This document shows positions 23,157 through 32,604 of a stretch of DNA of 64,000 nt, piece after piece. The first letter of the stretch is position 1; every line of letters starts with the position of its first letter. Where the stretch lies: NCBI RefSeq assembly GCF_010730575.1, contig NZ_AP022614.1:4402001-4466000 (forward strand), written 5' to 3'. The notes beneath the pieces are model-generated. The model was not told where the DNA came from and did not search any database. It was given only the letters and a program-made list of their open reading frames with translations. The position numbers were made by a program, and so were the translations under genes. The stretch comes from Mycobacterium parmense. Lineage in GTDB: Bacteria; Actinomycetota; Actinomycetes; Mycobacteriales; Mycobacteriaceae.

Positions 23157-23654
23157 TTATACGGGCGCCACGAACTCCGACGTGTAGAACTCGCCCGGAT
23201 TCTGCGAATGCGGGTTCGGCTGCTCGACGATCACCCACACGCCGGTTGTTCCCGGCCGAAGGGTGTCCGAGACGGTCGCCGTCGCGCTGCCCGTGGCGTC
23301 GGTGTCCAGCCCGGTGAAGGCGGTACCCGGATCGCCGGGGCCGCAGGTGGCGGCGGCCGGACGCGGCTCCTGGATGAGCCCGACGTCGAAGTGGGTGCCC
23401 GGCTCGGGCTCGTCGACCACGTGTACCTGGGCCACCACCCTGGACCCGGCCCTGCGCACCACCGCCGTGCCCGTGCCGAGCGCGGGGTGCGGCACCATCG
23501 GCGCGAAGCTCACCAGGCTGAAGTCACAACGCCGCAGCTTGGCGTCCAGAACGACCGTCGTGCCGCCCTCGGCGGTCGCGGTGCCGGCCTGGAAACCCGC
23601 AACGAGCGCCACCGTGATCGCGGCGGACCCGCCAAGGCGTGTCACAGCGTGCAT
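23157..23654 (-). CDS. Secreted protein, unknown function
   Basis: 165 residues with a signal peptide of about 28 residues (MHAVTRLGG start, hydrophobic core, cleavage near TATAEG). The mature part is beta-rich, with two cysteines (RRCDFS, AATCGPGD) that could form a disulfide, and ends EFYTSEFVAPV. No enzyme motif seen. The gene follows embB with 75 bases between and has a perfect TGTGA-N6-TCACA box 19 bases before its start. It resembles small exported proteins common in mycobacteria, but I cannot name a family. Confidence 0.72.
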   Translation of the reverse strand: MHAVTRLGGSAAITVALVAGFQAGTATAEGGTTVVLDAKLRRCDFSLVSFAPMVPHPALGTGTAVVRRAGSRVVAQVHVVDEPEPGTHFDVGLIQEPRPAAATCGPGDPGTAFTGLDTDATGSATATVSDTLRPGTTGVWVIVEQPNPHSQNPGEFYTSEFVAPV

Positions 23655-23672
23655 GGCCCCCCCTCACGTCAT

Positions 23673-23688
23673 TGTGAGCCAGTTCACA
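23673..23688. promoter_or_regulatory. Perfect CRP-type box
   Basis: TGTGA-GCCAGT-TCACA, a perfect match to the Crp consensus TGTGA-N6-TCACA, 19 bases upstream of the ATG of the secreted-protein gene. So close to the start it would overlap a promoter core or transcription start, which fits repression better than activation. A Crp-family gene lies 1.5 kb away, but the global Crp is an equally good candidate. Confidence 0.55.
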
Positions 23689-23697
23689 CCGGGGGAG

Positions 23698-23721
23698 TTG
23701 ACCGAAATTCGGTCCGGTCAA
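23698..23721. promoter_or_regulatory. Nested dyad after embB
   Basis: TTGACCG (23698-23704) and CGGTCAA (23715-23721) form a perfect 7-bp inverted repeat, and GACCGAA-A-TTCGGTC forms a second, overlapping dyad. It lies 8 bases downstream of the embB stop and upstream of the secreted-protein gene. It could be an embB terminator without a clear U-tract, or an operator. Unresolved. Confidence 0.3.
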
Positions 23722-23729
23722 ACCACGGA

Positions 23730-26700
23730 TTACGGCTTGATGCGGATCGGCCCGGGCGACCACCAACCGGTCCGGACGGCCGTGCCCAGCTCGAGCTGCG
23801 CGGGCTGGGCGTCGGCGATGGTGTCGAATTTCCGCAACGATCCCCAGTCCCGCCCCCAGTCGTGGGAGAGGTACGTCGACATCACGTGTGCCCGCAGCAG
23901 CAGGTCGGTGATGCCCAGCAGCCCGCCGTTGACACCGTCCTCCCAGGTGTCGGTGTCCTGCTTCTTGGCGTTGTAGTCCGGGGTGATGCGGAACTTCGGG
24001 ATCTCGGTGACGCCGTTGACGTGCAGCATCGGATGCTGGCACGGGAATGCCAGCCCGACGGCCCAGTCCATCAGCACCGGCTGGGACGACCCGACGTATT
24101 CCTGCACCGAGCGCAGTTCGGGGACCCGCGGCGGGGTCACCGCGATCCAGTCGTCGGGCGTCAGCGACAGGTCCTCGGCCACCAACCGGACCGCGACGGC
24201 ATCCGCGGGCATCTGGGACCGGGCGTAGCGCAGGTTGCGCCACGCCTTGGGCTGGTCGCCGTTGAGGTCGTAGGGGACCAGCCGGCCGGCGGGCACCAGG
24301 GTGCCGCCGGGGCCGGGCATGGCGTACTCGAGCACGACGGTCTGGCCTTCGGTGTGGTGGTGCAACACGCTGTTGCCGGTGATCGTGCCCGCGGCGGTGA
24401 CGACCACCAGCGGATGGCCGGGGTCCGGCTTCGGCAACTGGTACCACGCCGAGGTGAGCCTGCTCTGCTGTTGCGCGCCGGTGGTGTAGCTGCCGGCCAC
24501 CGGAACCTTGTCGGGATTCAGGCCGTAGGGCAGCGGCACGGTCGAGCCGTTGATGCCCGGCTTGGCCAGCTTGAGCGGGGCGTCCCAGTCGTAGTCGGTG
24601 CCGGGTTGCGGCACCGCGGTCTCCTTGACCGACTCGGCCAGGGTGCGCTCAGGCACGCCGTCGGGCGTGAACCCGGTCGGGTTGACACCCCCCAGCGCGC
24701 CCAACGGCCCGTAATTGCCGGGGAAGGGCGGCATGAAGCCCGCGTTGCTGTCCGGCTCGACCAGGACGTCGTCTGCCAGCCCGCAGCCTCCGCTGAACTC
24801 CCGCAGGTTGTCCCAGGCGTTGGAGTAGGTGGGGTACTGCCGAACGATGCCGGCCACCATCGACGCCACGAACACCAGCACCATGAATCCGGCCGCCAGC
24901 GGGACGGGTGCCGCCGTCAGCGCCCGCGCCAGCCGCCCTTCGCCGTGCTCCCGCGACGCGAAGTGCAGGTACGCCGCGTACAGCGCGACGACCACGAACA
25001 GCGCGAAAAAGATTGTGCTGATCGTGATTCCGCCGACCTTCGGCATGCTGCTGTTGAAGGGGACGCCGTAGCTGGACACGTACCACCAGCCGTTGGTGGT
25101 GGCGAAACAGAGCGCCAGCACGAACAACACTGCCGCCAGGAAAGCCATCCGGTTGCGCGACCAGCGCAGCACCTCGTGCGACACGAGCACCGTGGTCAGG
25201 GCCGCCATCGCCGCGCCGACCGCGGCGAACAGCCCGAAGTGGTGCACCCACTTGGTGGGGGTGAACATCAGGAAGAACATGGTGCCGAAGATGACGCCCA
25301 TCAGCCGCCACGCCGGCCCGCGCGCCACACCGCGAACCCGCTTGCGCCGCAACATGATGAACATCGAGGTGAACAGGCACAGGGCCGTGATCAGGAAGCC
25401 GAACCGGCGCGACGCCGAACCGTCGACGGTGGGCAGGATCAGATAGTAGTAGCGCAGGTTCTCGGTGTACCACGCCTGGCTGGGCCCGATGTCGGTGCGA
25501 ATCCTGGTGGCCTCCAACACCGTCGACAGCGTCTGGTCGGCGAACACCACGGTGAGGACGACGAATCCGGCCGCGAGCATGGGGGCCACCAGCGGCCACG
25601 TCCCGACCAGGCGGTGGCGTCGCACCAGGATGCGCAGGATCGGGCGGCCGCCGGCGACCAGTGCCGCCACCGCGATCAGCCCGGTGGGCTGGATGCCGAG
25701 GGTGAACGCGGCGGCGATCACCGCCAGCGCCGCGGGTGTGAGCCGGCTGTAACGCATGGAGCGTTCGATCAGCACGTAGGTGATCAGCGAGCCGACGGCG
25801 ATCTGGCCCTCCGGGCGCAGGCCGTTGTCGAACGGCATCCAGGCGGCCAGCAGCACCAGGCCCGCCGCCCAGTTCGCGGCCCTGCTGCCGGCCACCGCGG
25901 GCCCCAGGCGGGGCAGCACCTCACGGGACAGGAGCAGCCAGCACACCAGCCCGGCGACCAGGTCCGGCAGCCGCATCCACAGGCTGGCGTCGCTGACCTT
26001 GGTCATGAGCGCCAGCAGGTTGTAGTACCAGCCGAACGGGTCCTCGGGGCTGCCGAACCAGCGGAAGTAGTTCGACATGTAGCCGGCGGGACCGGCGACC
26101 CGGGCCATGCCCAGGATGTAGCCGTCGTCCGACGAGTTCGCGCCGATCACATGCCACAGCAGGAAGCCGAAGATGACCGTGGCGTCGGCCAGCGTGAACC
26201 TGCGCCAGTTCGCGGGAATGAGCCGGCGCATCCGGTGGCCGTCCAGCTGGTCGAGACGCCACAGCGCGACCAGCGAGACGATGGTGGAGACGATCGCCAG
26301 CACCATCGCGACCAATTTCAGCGTCGTCGGGGTGGTGGAGAACCGGGTGTCGATGGTCGCCGAGAACCGCAGCCCCGGCGGGGCCGGGCCGGTCAGGTCC
26401 GTGAACACCCCGACGATCTGCGGGCGCAGGTTGGGATCGGGGAAGCCGCCACGGACCGGCTTGCCCGCCGCATCGGTCAGCCCGACGAAGCTGGCGTAGG
26501 CGCCGGCCTGGGTGGAGGTGATCTCGATGCTGGAGCAGCCGGGGGCGCCCGCGCCCCCGACCGCCTGATCGCGCGGCACGCTGGCGATCACCACGTTGCG
26601 GTCGGTGACGTCGACGCGCTTGCTGTTGGCGACGACGAACAGGCCGTTCAGCGCCGCGTCCTTGCCCTTCTTGGGCGCCGTGCTCAGCACGACCCCGCCC

Positions 26701-26969
26701 TCGGGGGGCAGGGAGCGCAGCACCGAACACGGCACGCTCACCGCCACGTCGACCGGTGTCAACGAGATCAGCGGCGCGGTCACGCTGTTCAGCTGGCCGT
26801 TTTGCGGCCAGTTCAGCGTCGCGGTGGTCTGCACGACGGGCAGCAGCGGCGTCGCGACCGACAGCACGAATCCGATCAGGCCGGCGATCGTCGCGACCCA
26901 GCGGGTCACGCGCACGTCTTGGCGCGGGGTCGTCTTGCCGCCGGGGCTGTGCACCGTGGTGAGGGTCAT
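23730..26969 (-). CDS. embB: Arabinosyltransferase EmbB
   Basis: GT-C membrane enzyme adding alpha-1,3-branched arabinofuranose to arabinogalactan from decaprenyl-phospho-arabinose; main ethambutol target. 1079 residues: about 13-15 membrane helices, then a large periplasmic C-terminal domain with carbohydrate-binding modules. The catalytic-loop acidic pair is in [16 protein letters not shown]; the Met in this motif (residue 288) corresponds to M. tuberculosis Met306, the main resistance site, and is unchanged. The proline-rich loop reads [14 protein letters not shown] overlaps the embA TGA by 4 bases. Identity rests on strong resemblance to known EmbB in the first 100 and last 300 residues. 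Confidence 0.96.
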   Translation of the reverse strand: MTLTTVHSPGGKTTPRQDVRVTRWVATIAGLIGFVLSVATPLLPVVQTTATLNWPQNGQLNSVTAPLISLTPVDVAVSVPCSVLRSLPPEGGVVLSTAPKKGKDAALNGLFVVANSKRVDVTDRNVVIASVPRDQAVGGAGAPGCSSIEITSTQAGAYASFVGLTDAAGKPVRGGFPDPNLRPQIVGVFTDLTGPAPPGLRFSATIDTRFSTTPTTLKLVAMVLAIVSTIVSLVALWRLDQLDGHRMRRLIPANWRRFTLADATVIFGFLLWHVIGANSSDDGYILGMARVAGPAGYMSNYFRWFGSPEDPFGWYYNLLALMTKVSDASLWMRLPDLVAGLVCWLLLSREVLPRLGPAVAGSRAANWAAGLVLLAAWMPFDNGLRPEGQIAVGSLITYVLIERSMRYSRLTPAALAVIAAAFTLGIQPTGLIAVAALVAGGRPILRILVRRHRLVGTWPLVAPMLAAGFVVLTVVFADQTLSTVLEATRIRTDIGPSQAWYTENLRYYYLILPTVDGSASRRFGFLITALCLFTSMFIMLRRKRVRGVARGPAWRLMGVIFGTMFFLMFTPTKWVHHFGLFAAVGAAMAALTTVLVSHEVLRWSRNRMAFLAAVLFVLALCFATTNGWWYVSSYGVPFNSSMPKVGGITISTIFFALFVVVALYAAYLHFASREHGEGRLARALTAAPVPLAAGFMVLVFVASMVAGIVRQYPTYSNAWDNLREFSGGCGLADDVLVEPDSNAGFMPPFPGNYGPLGALGGVNPTGFTPDGVPERTLAESVKETAVPQPGTDYDWDAPLKLAKPGINGSTVPLPYGLNPDKVPVAGSYTTGAQQQSRLTSAWYQLPKPDPGHPLVVVTAAGTITGNSVLHHHTEGQTVVLEYAMPGPGGTLVPAGRLVPYDLNGDQPKAWRNLRYARSQMPADAVAVRLVAEDLSLTPDDWIAVTPPRVPELRSVQEYVGSSQPVLMDWAVGLAFPCQHPMLHVNGVTEIPKFRITPDYNAKKQDTDTWEDGVNGGLLGITDLLLRAHVMSTYLSHDWGRDWGSLRKFDTIADAQPAQLELGTAVRTGWWSPGPIRIKP

Positions 26970-29900
26970 GGCAGGGCCCGAATCGGTCCCTGCCGGCTCC
27001 AGCCGGGGACTGTGATCACACCCTGTTCTATAGCGGCGACCGGTGCGTCGGTGTCCGGAACCAACGGGTAATACCGTTCGACCGATCCCCAGTCGCGATG
27101 CCAGTCACCACGCAGGTACGTCGCGACCGTCGAGGTGCGCAGCATCGCCTGCGTGATCAGGAACGGGCCGCCGGCCTCGCTGGCCTCCCACCCGTTGGAC
27201 GACGCGGCCGTCTGTTTGTGGTCGGGCAGGATGCGGTATCGCGGCAGCTGGGCGACGCCAAGGTGCATGGCGAACGGCTGCTGGCACGGGAAGTTCGCGG
27301 CGGTCGCGATGTCCATCAGCACGGGGGTGTGCGACCCCATCAGTTGCTGCAGGGTCTGCAGCACCGGGACGCGTGGGGGGGTGAACGCGAACCACTGCTC
27401 GGAACTCAGGTTCGGGTCGTAGGCGACGATGCGTGCCACATTGGCCTCCGGGGGCGCCCAGCTCAGCGGGATCCGCAGATTGCGCCAGGCGGGTTCCGGA
27501 CCGATGTCGATCGGATACACCTCGGCGAGCGCCTGGGTGGTGCCGTCGGGCCGGGCGACTCCCCACTGCAGTTTCAGCTGCTGCCCGTAGGTGAAGGTGC
27601 CGTCCTCCTTGTAGGACCAGATGGCGCCGGTGGCCGAGACCACCACCAGCGGCCGGTCCGGGCTGCGGGGCGGCAGCTGGTACCACGCCGAGGTCGCCGT
27701 GGCCGCCAGCGAGTTCTCGCCGTAGCTGCCCATCACGGGGGTGCGCGCCGGGTCGAGGCCGAACGGCAGCGCCGCGTGCGAACCGTTCACCCCGACGGGG
27801 CCCTTGCCGCCGGCGGTGCCGGCGGAGTCGGTCATCGAGGCGTTGGGCTTGTTGGGTGACGCGTCGGAGTTCACCACCCCGGGTTTGGTCACCACCGGGT
27901 AGGACCTCAGGTCGTCGCCCACGCCGTCGGGCTTGAAACCCACGGGGTTGATCCCCCCGAGCGGGCCGTCGGGGCCGAAGGACTGTCCCGGCGCCGGCGC
28001 CAGCATGCCGGCGTTGGGGTCCGGCTCGGTGAGCACGTCGTCGGCCATGGCGCAGCTGTTGGGTGAGAGCCCGGTGGCGAGGGCGGCCAAGTTGGCCTTC
28101 GCGGTGGTGTAGAGCGGGTAGCGGAACACGGCGCCCTTCGCCAGCGACCCCACCTCGCCGAGCACCATGATCGTCGCGAACACCAGCAGCGGGGTCGAGG
28201 CCAGGACGCGGTTGCGCCGGCTGTCCTTGACCTCGGTGTGGCCGGCGTAATCCATGCGGAAGTGCTGCCAGGCGGCCAGCAGCCCGGTCAGGATCGACAG
28301 CGTCAGGAACATCGAGGTCACCGGGTGGCTGGCGATGACGGGCTGGATGTCGTACCACGGCACGCCGTAGTTGCCGACGTAGAACCAGCCGTTGACCCCG
28401 GAGGTGGCCCACGCCAGCACGAACAGCAGCGCGGTGACGTACAGGGTCAGGTTGCGGCGGTTGTGCAGGCCGATCCGGGCGCAGGCGAACGCGGTGACCG
28501 CGCCCAGCGCACCGGCCAGCCCGGCGAAGGCGCCGAACTGCACCGCCCACTTCGTGGGTGTGAACGTCAGCAGCAACAGCCCCAGCGCGGTGGTGCCGAG
28601 CAACCGCCAGGCCGGGCCGCTGGCCAGCCCGGGGACCCGGCCGCGGCGTAGCAGGATGACCAGCATCCCGAACAGGCACAACAACAGCACCAGCACGGCG
28701 AATCGGCGCGCCATCGACCCGTCGGGGTTGGACTCCACGGTCAGGAAGTAGTAGCGCAGCCAGTCCTGATACCAGGCGATGGTGGGCCCGACCTTGTACT
28801 TGATGCGCCACGATTCGGCGACCGTGGCCAGCGTCTGGCTGCGGAACACCACGACGGTGATCAGCGAGAACGACGCCGCGAGCACGGCCAGGGGCGCCAG
28901 CAGCCCGTCGGTGGCGCGCCGGCGCCGGATTGTCTGGGCGACCGTGCGCGCGCCGGTGAGCAGCGCGGCGACGGCGATCAGGCCCTGCGGCGCCAGCGTC
29001 GCGGTCAGCAACGCCACGACGACGCCCACCGCGGCGGGGGCCAGGCGGCCCAGCGCGATCGCGCGCTCCACCAGCACCCAGGTGAGCACCACCCCGAGCG
29101 CGATCAACGGCTCGGGCCGCAGGCCATTGTTGAACGGCAGCCAGGCCGCGAGGAAGACCGCGCCGGCGGTGAACACTGCCACCCGGTTGGCCGCCAGACC
29201 TCCCCTACCGGGCCCGAGCCGTCGCAGCATCCAGTGGCCGACGATCAACCAGCACCCGATCCCGGCCAGCGTGGCCGGCAGCCGCATCCACACCCCGGCG
29301 GTGCTCACCGCCGCCATCTTGGCCAGCACCCCGAGGTACCAGTCGAACGGGGCGTCCGTCGTGCCGAAGTAGCGGTAGTAGTCGGGGATGTAGCCGGCCT
29401 GGCCGGCCACGCGGGCGATGGTCAGGTTGTAGCCGTCGTCCGACGAGGTGGCGCCGATCACGTGCCAGATGAGCAGCGTGGCGACGACGCCGGCGTCGGC
29501 GAGCCAGATCGCGGCTCCGGCGCGCCGGTGCGGCGCGGGCCGGTAGCGCGCGAGCCTGGCTATGGGGGACCGCCAGCTGATCAGCGCTTCGCCGCCGCGG
29601 CTGCGGCGGTCCAGCACCGCCAGGGCGGCGATGGCCGTCAGAACGGCCAGCGCGCCGGCGGCCATCAGGATCGCTTTGAGGGCGGTGGGAGCGGTGATGA
29701 ACCGGGTGTCGATGTCGATCCGGGCCGACAACCCCGGCTGGGCGGGCACTTTCAGGTCGGTGAAGATGCCGGTGACCTGCGGCTTCTTGTCCGACGAGAG
29801 GACGCCGGAGGCGCCGGGTATGCCGGCGAACTCGGCGCCCGCCGCGCCGGCGTCCGCCCACGCGTGCAGCACGGCGCAGCCCCCGGCGGCGACGGCCGAC

Positions 29901-30280
29901 CGTTGCGCCACCGCCGCGACGGAATCGCGAAAGGCGACTACGACCGTGTCCCGGTCGGCGCGCACGAAGAGCCCGTTCTTGCCGGCGTCCACGCCGCCGG
30001 CCGGCAGGGTCGACACCACCAGGCCGCCCCCGGGGGGCAGGGTGGCGATCGCCGAGCACGGAATGGAGATGTCGAGTGCCCTCGGCGCCCCGGACACCAG
30101 CGGGGCGGTGATCTGCGTGACGTGCCCGTCGCTGGTGCCCTGCGGCCACAGCACGGTCGCCGTGGTCTGCTTCACCGGCAGCAGCGGGACCAGCGCGCAC
30201 AGCAGCAGGCCCACGAGCCCGGCGGTGGCGGCGACCAACCGCGGGATCCGCTGCGATCGCTCATCACCGTCGTGGGGCAC
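26966..30280 (-). CDS. embA: Arabinosyltransferase EmbA
   Basis: Partner of EmbB in branching the arabinogalactan arabinan, on the periplasmic face. 1104 residues with the Emb layout: N-terminal helix and periplasmic jelly-roll-like domain, further membrane helices, C-terminal periplasmic domain. The acidic motif is [15 protein letters not shown]; the conserved [11 protein letters not shown] loop is present. It is co-translated with embB (ATGA). Unlike M. tuberculosis, embC does not precede it directly. Its start faces embR across a 142-base intergenic region, so embA-embB probably have their own promoter under EmbR control. Confidence 0.95.
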   Translation of the reverse strand: MPHDGDERSQRIPRLVAATAGLVGLLLCALVPLLPVKQTTATVLWPQGTSDGHVTQITAPLVSGAPRALDISIPCSAIATLPPGGGLVVSTLPAGGVDAGKNGLFVRADRDTVVVAFRDSVAAVAQRSAVAAGGCAVLHAWADAGAAGAEFAGIPGASGVLSSDKKPQVTGIFTDLKVPAQPGLSARIDIDTRFITAPTALKAILMAAGALAVLTAIAALAVLDRRSRGGEALISWRSPIARLARYRPAPHRRAGAAIWLADAGVVATLLIWHVIGATSSDDGYNLTIARVAGQAGYIPDYYRYFGTTDAPFDWYLGVLAKMAAVSTAGVWMRLPATLAGIGCWLIVGHWMLRRLGPGRGGLAANRVAVFTAGAVFLAAWLPFNNGLRPEPLIALGVVLTWVLVERAIALGRLAPAAVGVVVALLTATLAPQGLIAVAALLTGARTVAQTIRRRRATDGLLAPLAVLAASFSLITVVVFRSQTLATVAESWRIKYKVGPTIAWYQDWLRYYFLTVESNPDGSMARRFAVLVLLLCLFGMLVILLRRGRVPGLASGPAWRLLGTTALGLLLLTFTPTKWAVQFGAFAGLAGALGAVTAFACARIGLHNRRNLTLYVTALLFVLAWATSGVNGWFYVGNYGVPWYDIQPVIASHPVTSMFLTLSILTGLLAAWQHFRMDYAGHTEVKDSRRNRVLASTPLLVFATIMVLGEVGSLAKGAVFRYPLYTTAKANLAALATGLSPNSCAMADDVLTEPDPNAGMLAPAPGQSFGPDGPLGGINPVGFKPDGVGDDLRSYPVVTKPGVVNSDASPNKPNASMTDSAGTAGGKGPVGVNGSHAALPFGLDPARTPVMGSYGENSLAATATSAWYQLPPRSPDRPLVVVSATGAIWSYKEDGTFTYGQQLKLQWGVARPDGTTQALAEVYPIDIGPEPAWRNLRIPLSWAPPEANVARIVAYDPNLSSEQWFAFTPPRVPVLQTLQQLMGSHTPVLMDIATAANFPCQQPFAMHLGVAQLPRYRILPDHKQTAASSNGWEASEAGGPFLITQAMLRTSTVATYLRGDWHRDWGSVERYYPLVPDTDAPVAAIEQGVITVPGWSRQGPIRALP

Positions 30281-30422
30281 GAGGCTCGATCGTAGGGGAA
30301 GCCGCTGTGCCGGCCGAGGACGCGGGGCCGCTCCGGGGCCCGGCGTCTCCGGGGGCGCCCTGTCGCAGCCGACGCGCCCTCAAGGCGGGCCCGTGCGCTT
30401 CCGTGCGGTCAAAATAGGGTCT

Positions 30423-31562
30423 GTGCACAACGTAGGCCTCGGGTTCGGCGTACTGGGACCGTTGCTGCTGAGCTCCAACGGCGTCCCGATCCCGTTGGGT
30501 GCCCCCAAGCAGCGGGCCGTGCTCGCGATGCTCCTGATCAACCGCAATCGGCCGGTGTCCGTCGACTCGCTCATCCACGCGGTGTGGGACGACGATCCGG
30601 TGCCCGCCGCGCGGACCAGCATCCAGTCCTACGTGTCGACGCTGCGCCGGCTGCTCCGCGACGCGGTGGCCAACCCGTACGCGGTGCTGGCGAGCGCGCC
30701 CCCGGGTTATCAGCTCAACGTGGCCGACGCCGACTGCGACCTGGGGCGGTTTCGGCTCGAGAGGGACGCGGGTGTCCGGGCCGCCGCCGCGGGGCGGTTC
30801 GCGGAGGCCGGCCGCCGGCTGTCGGCCGCGCTCGGCGAATGGCGCGGGCCTGCGCTCGACGACCTGCGGGACTTTCCCTTCGCCGGCGCCTTCGCCACCA
30901 CCCTGCTCGAGGAGCGGGTGGCAGCGCATACCGCTCGCGCCGAGGCCGAAATCGCTTGCGGGCGAGCGGATTCGGTGATCGGTGAGCTCGAAGCGCTCAC
31001 CGCGCAGCACCCGTACCGCGAGCCGCTGTGGGCGCAGCTGATCACCGCCTACTACGTCACCGAGCGCCAGTCCGACGCGCTGGGCGCCTACCGGCGGTTG
31101 AAGACCGCGCTGGCAGAGGGACTGGGCATCGACCCCGGCCCGACGGTCAACGCGCTGCACCAGCGGATCCTGCGCCAGGAACCGCTGGGCGCCCGGCGCC
31201 CCGGGCGCACCGTGGTGACCACCCACAAGCAGAGCGTCGTCCGGTCCGAACCGCTGCCGGCCATCGAGCCCGTGGTCGCCCGCCTGCGCGACAGGGCGGG
31301 CCGCCAGTACCGGCTCAACGGGGTCACCACCCGGATCGGCCGGCTGGACGACAACGACATCGTCCTCGACGACGACGACGTCAGTCGCCATCACGCGATG
31401 GTCGTCGACACCGGCTCGGGGTTTTTGATCACCGATCTGCGTTCGACCAACGGGGTCGAGGTCGGGGGCCGCCGCATCCGCCCGAGCGCGACGCTGACCC
31501 ACGGGGACCGCATCCGGATCGGCAGCTCCCACTTCATCTTCGAAGAGGTCCGCCCCGGCTGA
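30423..31562 (+). CDS. embR: SARP-type regulator EmbR with FHA domain
   Basis: 379 residues in three parts: OmpR-like winged helix (about 5-100), bacterial transcriptional activation (BTAD/TPR) domain (about 105-255), and C-terminal FHA domain with IGRLDDNDIVLDD, VSRHHAM and RSTNGVEVGG. In M. tuberculosis EmbR is phosphorylated by PknH and activates embCAB, but its gene lies elsewhere; in M. avium embR was reported next to embAB. Here it is divergent from embA. The first GTG in register with the family N-terminus (30423, MHNVGLGFGVLGPL) was taken; a GTG at 30393 would add ten residues. It converges with the next gene, 3 bases between stops. Confidence 0.92.
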   Translation: MHNVGLGFGVLGPLLLSSNGVPIPLGAPKQRAVLAMLLINRNRPVSVDSLIHAVWDDDPVPAARTSIQSYVSTLRRLLRDAVANPYAVLASAPPGYQLNVADADCDLGRFRLERDAGVRAAAAGRFAEAGRRLSAALGEWRGPALDDLRDFPFAGAFATTLLEERVAAHTARAEAEIACGRADSVIGELEALTAQHPYREPLWAQLITAYYVTERQSDALGAYRRLKTALAEGLGIDPGPTVNALHQRILRQEPLGARRPGRTVVTTHKQSVVRSEPLPAIEPVVARLRDRAGRQYRLNGVTTRIGRLDDNDIVLDDDDVSRHHAMVVDTGSGFLITDLRSTNGVEVGGRRIRPSATLTHGDRIRIGSSHFIFEEVRPG

Positions 31563-31565
31563 GCG

Positions 31566-32183
31566 TTACCGGACCAGCCGAGCGGCCAGCGTGGGCAGAC
31601 CCGGTCCCGTGAGGTCCGCGAGCGCCGCGGGGCGGCCCGACATCGCCATCAGCAGCGCCTCGCCCGGCCCACTGACCTCCGCGCCCCGCCCGTGCTGCCA
31701 GTCGACGTCGGTGGCGTTCAGCCGCAAGCCCCGGATCCGGCGTCCGGCGCCGAGCCGGGGGTTTCCGGGCACCAGGGCGAGCACCCGGGTGAGCCGGTCG
31801 GCGGGCACGGTGCGGGGGCGGTCCAGCGAGCGGCGGATGTCCTGGTGGTGGATCGTGCCGTCGACCAACGCGATCATCCCGCCGAAGCCCGCGGTCAACC
31901 CCTTCGGCGTGAGGTGGTCGTTGAGGAAGGCCAGGAGCTGTTGTGGGCTGCGCGCGGCGAATTCGGCGACGCCCACCTCGTTGGCCCGCACCACCCAGCC
32001 CTTCGCGAACCGCGTGACCAGCCCGGCCGCGCCGAGCTCTTCGTAGCTGATCACATGTGCGACAACGTCTTTGACGGTCCACCTGGTGCACAGCGTGGGC
32101 GCCGCCCAGTCCTGCGGCGACAGGTCCGCGAGGAACTCCGCGAGGTCTGCCCGCTCGGCACGGGCCATGGTCATCATGTCCAT
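31566..32183 (-). CDS. Maleylpyruvate isomerase/DinB-like family protein
   Basis: 205 residues of the TIGR03083/MDMPI_N type, a DinB-like four-helix bundle found in mycothiol-dependent enzymes. Typical opening: ERADLAEFLADLSPQDWAAPTLC followed by WTVKDVVAHV, with the metal-ligand-type histidines (AHV and the DGTIHHQDIRRSL motif). Several ATG codons cluster at the start; 32183 has AGGCGG upstream at suitable spacing. It lies in the insert between embR and embC, divergent from the secreted HPI protein. The substrate is unknown. Confidence 0.78.
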   Translation of the reverse strand: MDMMTMARAERADLAEFLADLSPQDWAAPTLCTRWTVKDVVAHVISYEELGAAGLVTRFAKGWVVRANEVGVAEFAARSPQQLLAFLNDHLTPKGLTAGFGGMIALVDGTIHHQDIRRSLDRPRTVPADRLTRVLALVPGNPRLGAGRRIRGLRLNATDVDWQHGRGAEVSGPGEALLMAMSGRPAALADLTGPGLPTLAARLVR

Positions 32184-32203
32184 CGCAACCGCCTTCGGTG
32201 CAC

Positions 32204-32227
32204 CGCAAGAAATTCGCAAGAATTTCT
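32204..32227. promoter_or_regulatory. Operator-like dyad between divergent genes
   Basis: A perfect inverted repeat AGAAATT-N6-AATTTCT (32208-32227) overlaps a direct repeat CGCAAGAA at 32204-32211 and 32215-32222 (11-base period, one helical turn). It lies 21 bases before the start of the minus-strand MDMPI-type gene and 89 bases before the small secreted gene. It looks like a transcription-factor site; the factor is unknown. Confidence 0.45.
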
Positions 32228-32315
32228 CCACCATCTGACAAGCCGGGTGTCGCAACCTGGGTTCGTCGGGCACCGGGCCCGACTCCTGGAAAGATACTCT
32301 CAGATAGGAATAGCC

Positions 32316-32546
32316 ATGAGCGCCAACAACGCAAAGCCCGCCAAGGTCTCCAAGCTGCGCATCGCCGCCGGGGTGGTCGTGGGAACCGTCGGCCTCTCGC
32401 TCGCCGGGGCGCTGGTGCCGGCGGTCGCCTCCGCCGACCCGTACGTCCCGTTCAGCGGGCCGCTGCACCCGATCCGCCACTACGCCGCCGACGCCCTGCA
32501 CCCGATCTACACCATCACGCACCCCATCCGCTCCATCATCCCGTGA
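32316..32546 (+). CDS. Small secreted protein with HPI repeats
   Basis: 76 residues. A clear Sec signal peptide (KLR, hydrophobic core IAAGVVVGTVGLSLAGALV, cleavage after PAVASA) leaves a mature peptide of about 36 residues. That peptide contains three HPI units (LHPIRHY, LHPIYT, THPIRS) and ends IIP. TAGGAA precedes the ATG at suitable spacing. No known family recognised. It lies in the insert between embR and embC, divergent from the MDMPI-type gene. The His/Pro/aromatic-rich mature part might bind metal or associate with the envelope; this is speculative. Confidence 0.65.
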   Translation: MSANNAKPAKVSKLRIAAGVVVGTVGLSLAGALVPAVASADPYVPFSGPLHPIRHYAADALHPIYTITHPIRSIIP

Positions 32547-32562
32547 CGCGGGGGGCCTCCGT

Positions 32563-32604
32563 GACGCGGCGGTACTCGGTGCCGACGCGGCGATACTCAG
32601 TGCC
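32563..32604. repeat. 21-bp tandem repeat across the embC stop
   Basis: Two adjacent 21-bp copies, GACGCGGCGGTACTCGGTGCC at 32563-32583 and a copy with two G-to-A changes at 32584-32604. The embC stop codon (32597-32599, minus strand) lies inside the second copy. Confidence 0.7.

Noticed and set aside
27010..27025. TGTGATCACA palindrome as a regulatory site
   Set aside because: It lies within the coding end of embA, has no spacer as in Crp boxes, and no promoter is expected there.
22905..27071. 1388-residue open frame on the plus strand
   Set aside because: It is antisense to embB and neighbouring genes. In this GC-rich DNA the complementary frame avoids stops because third positions are G/C. 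The protein is a low-complexity Arg/Gly/Gln/His/Asp mixture with no domain.
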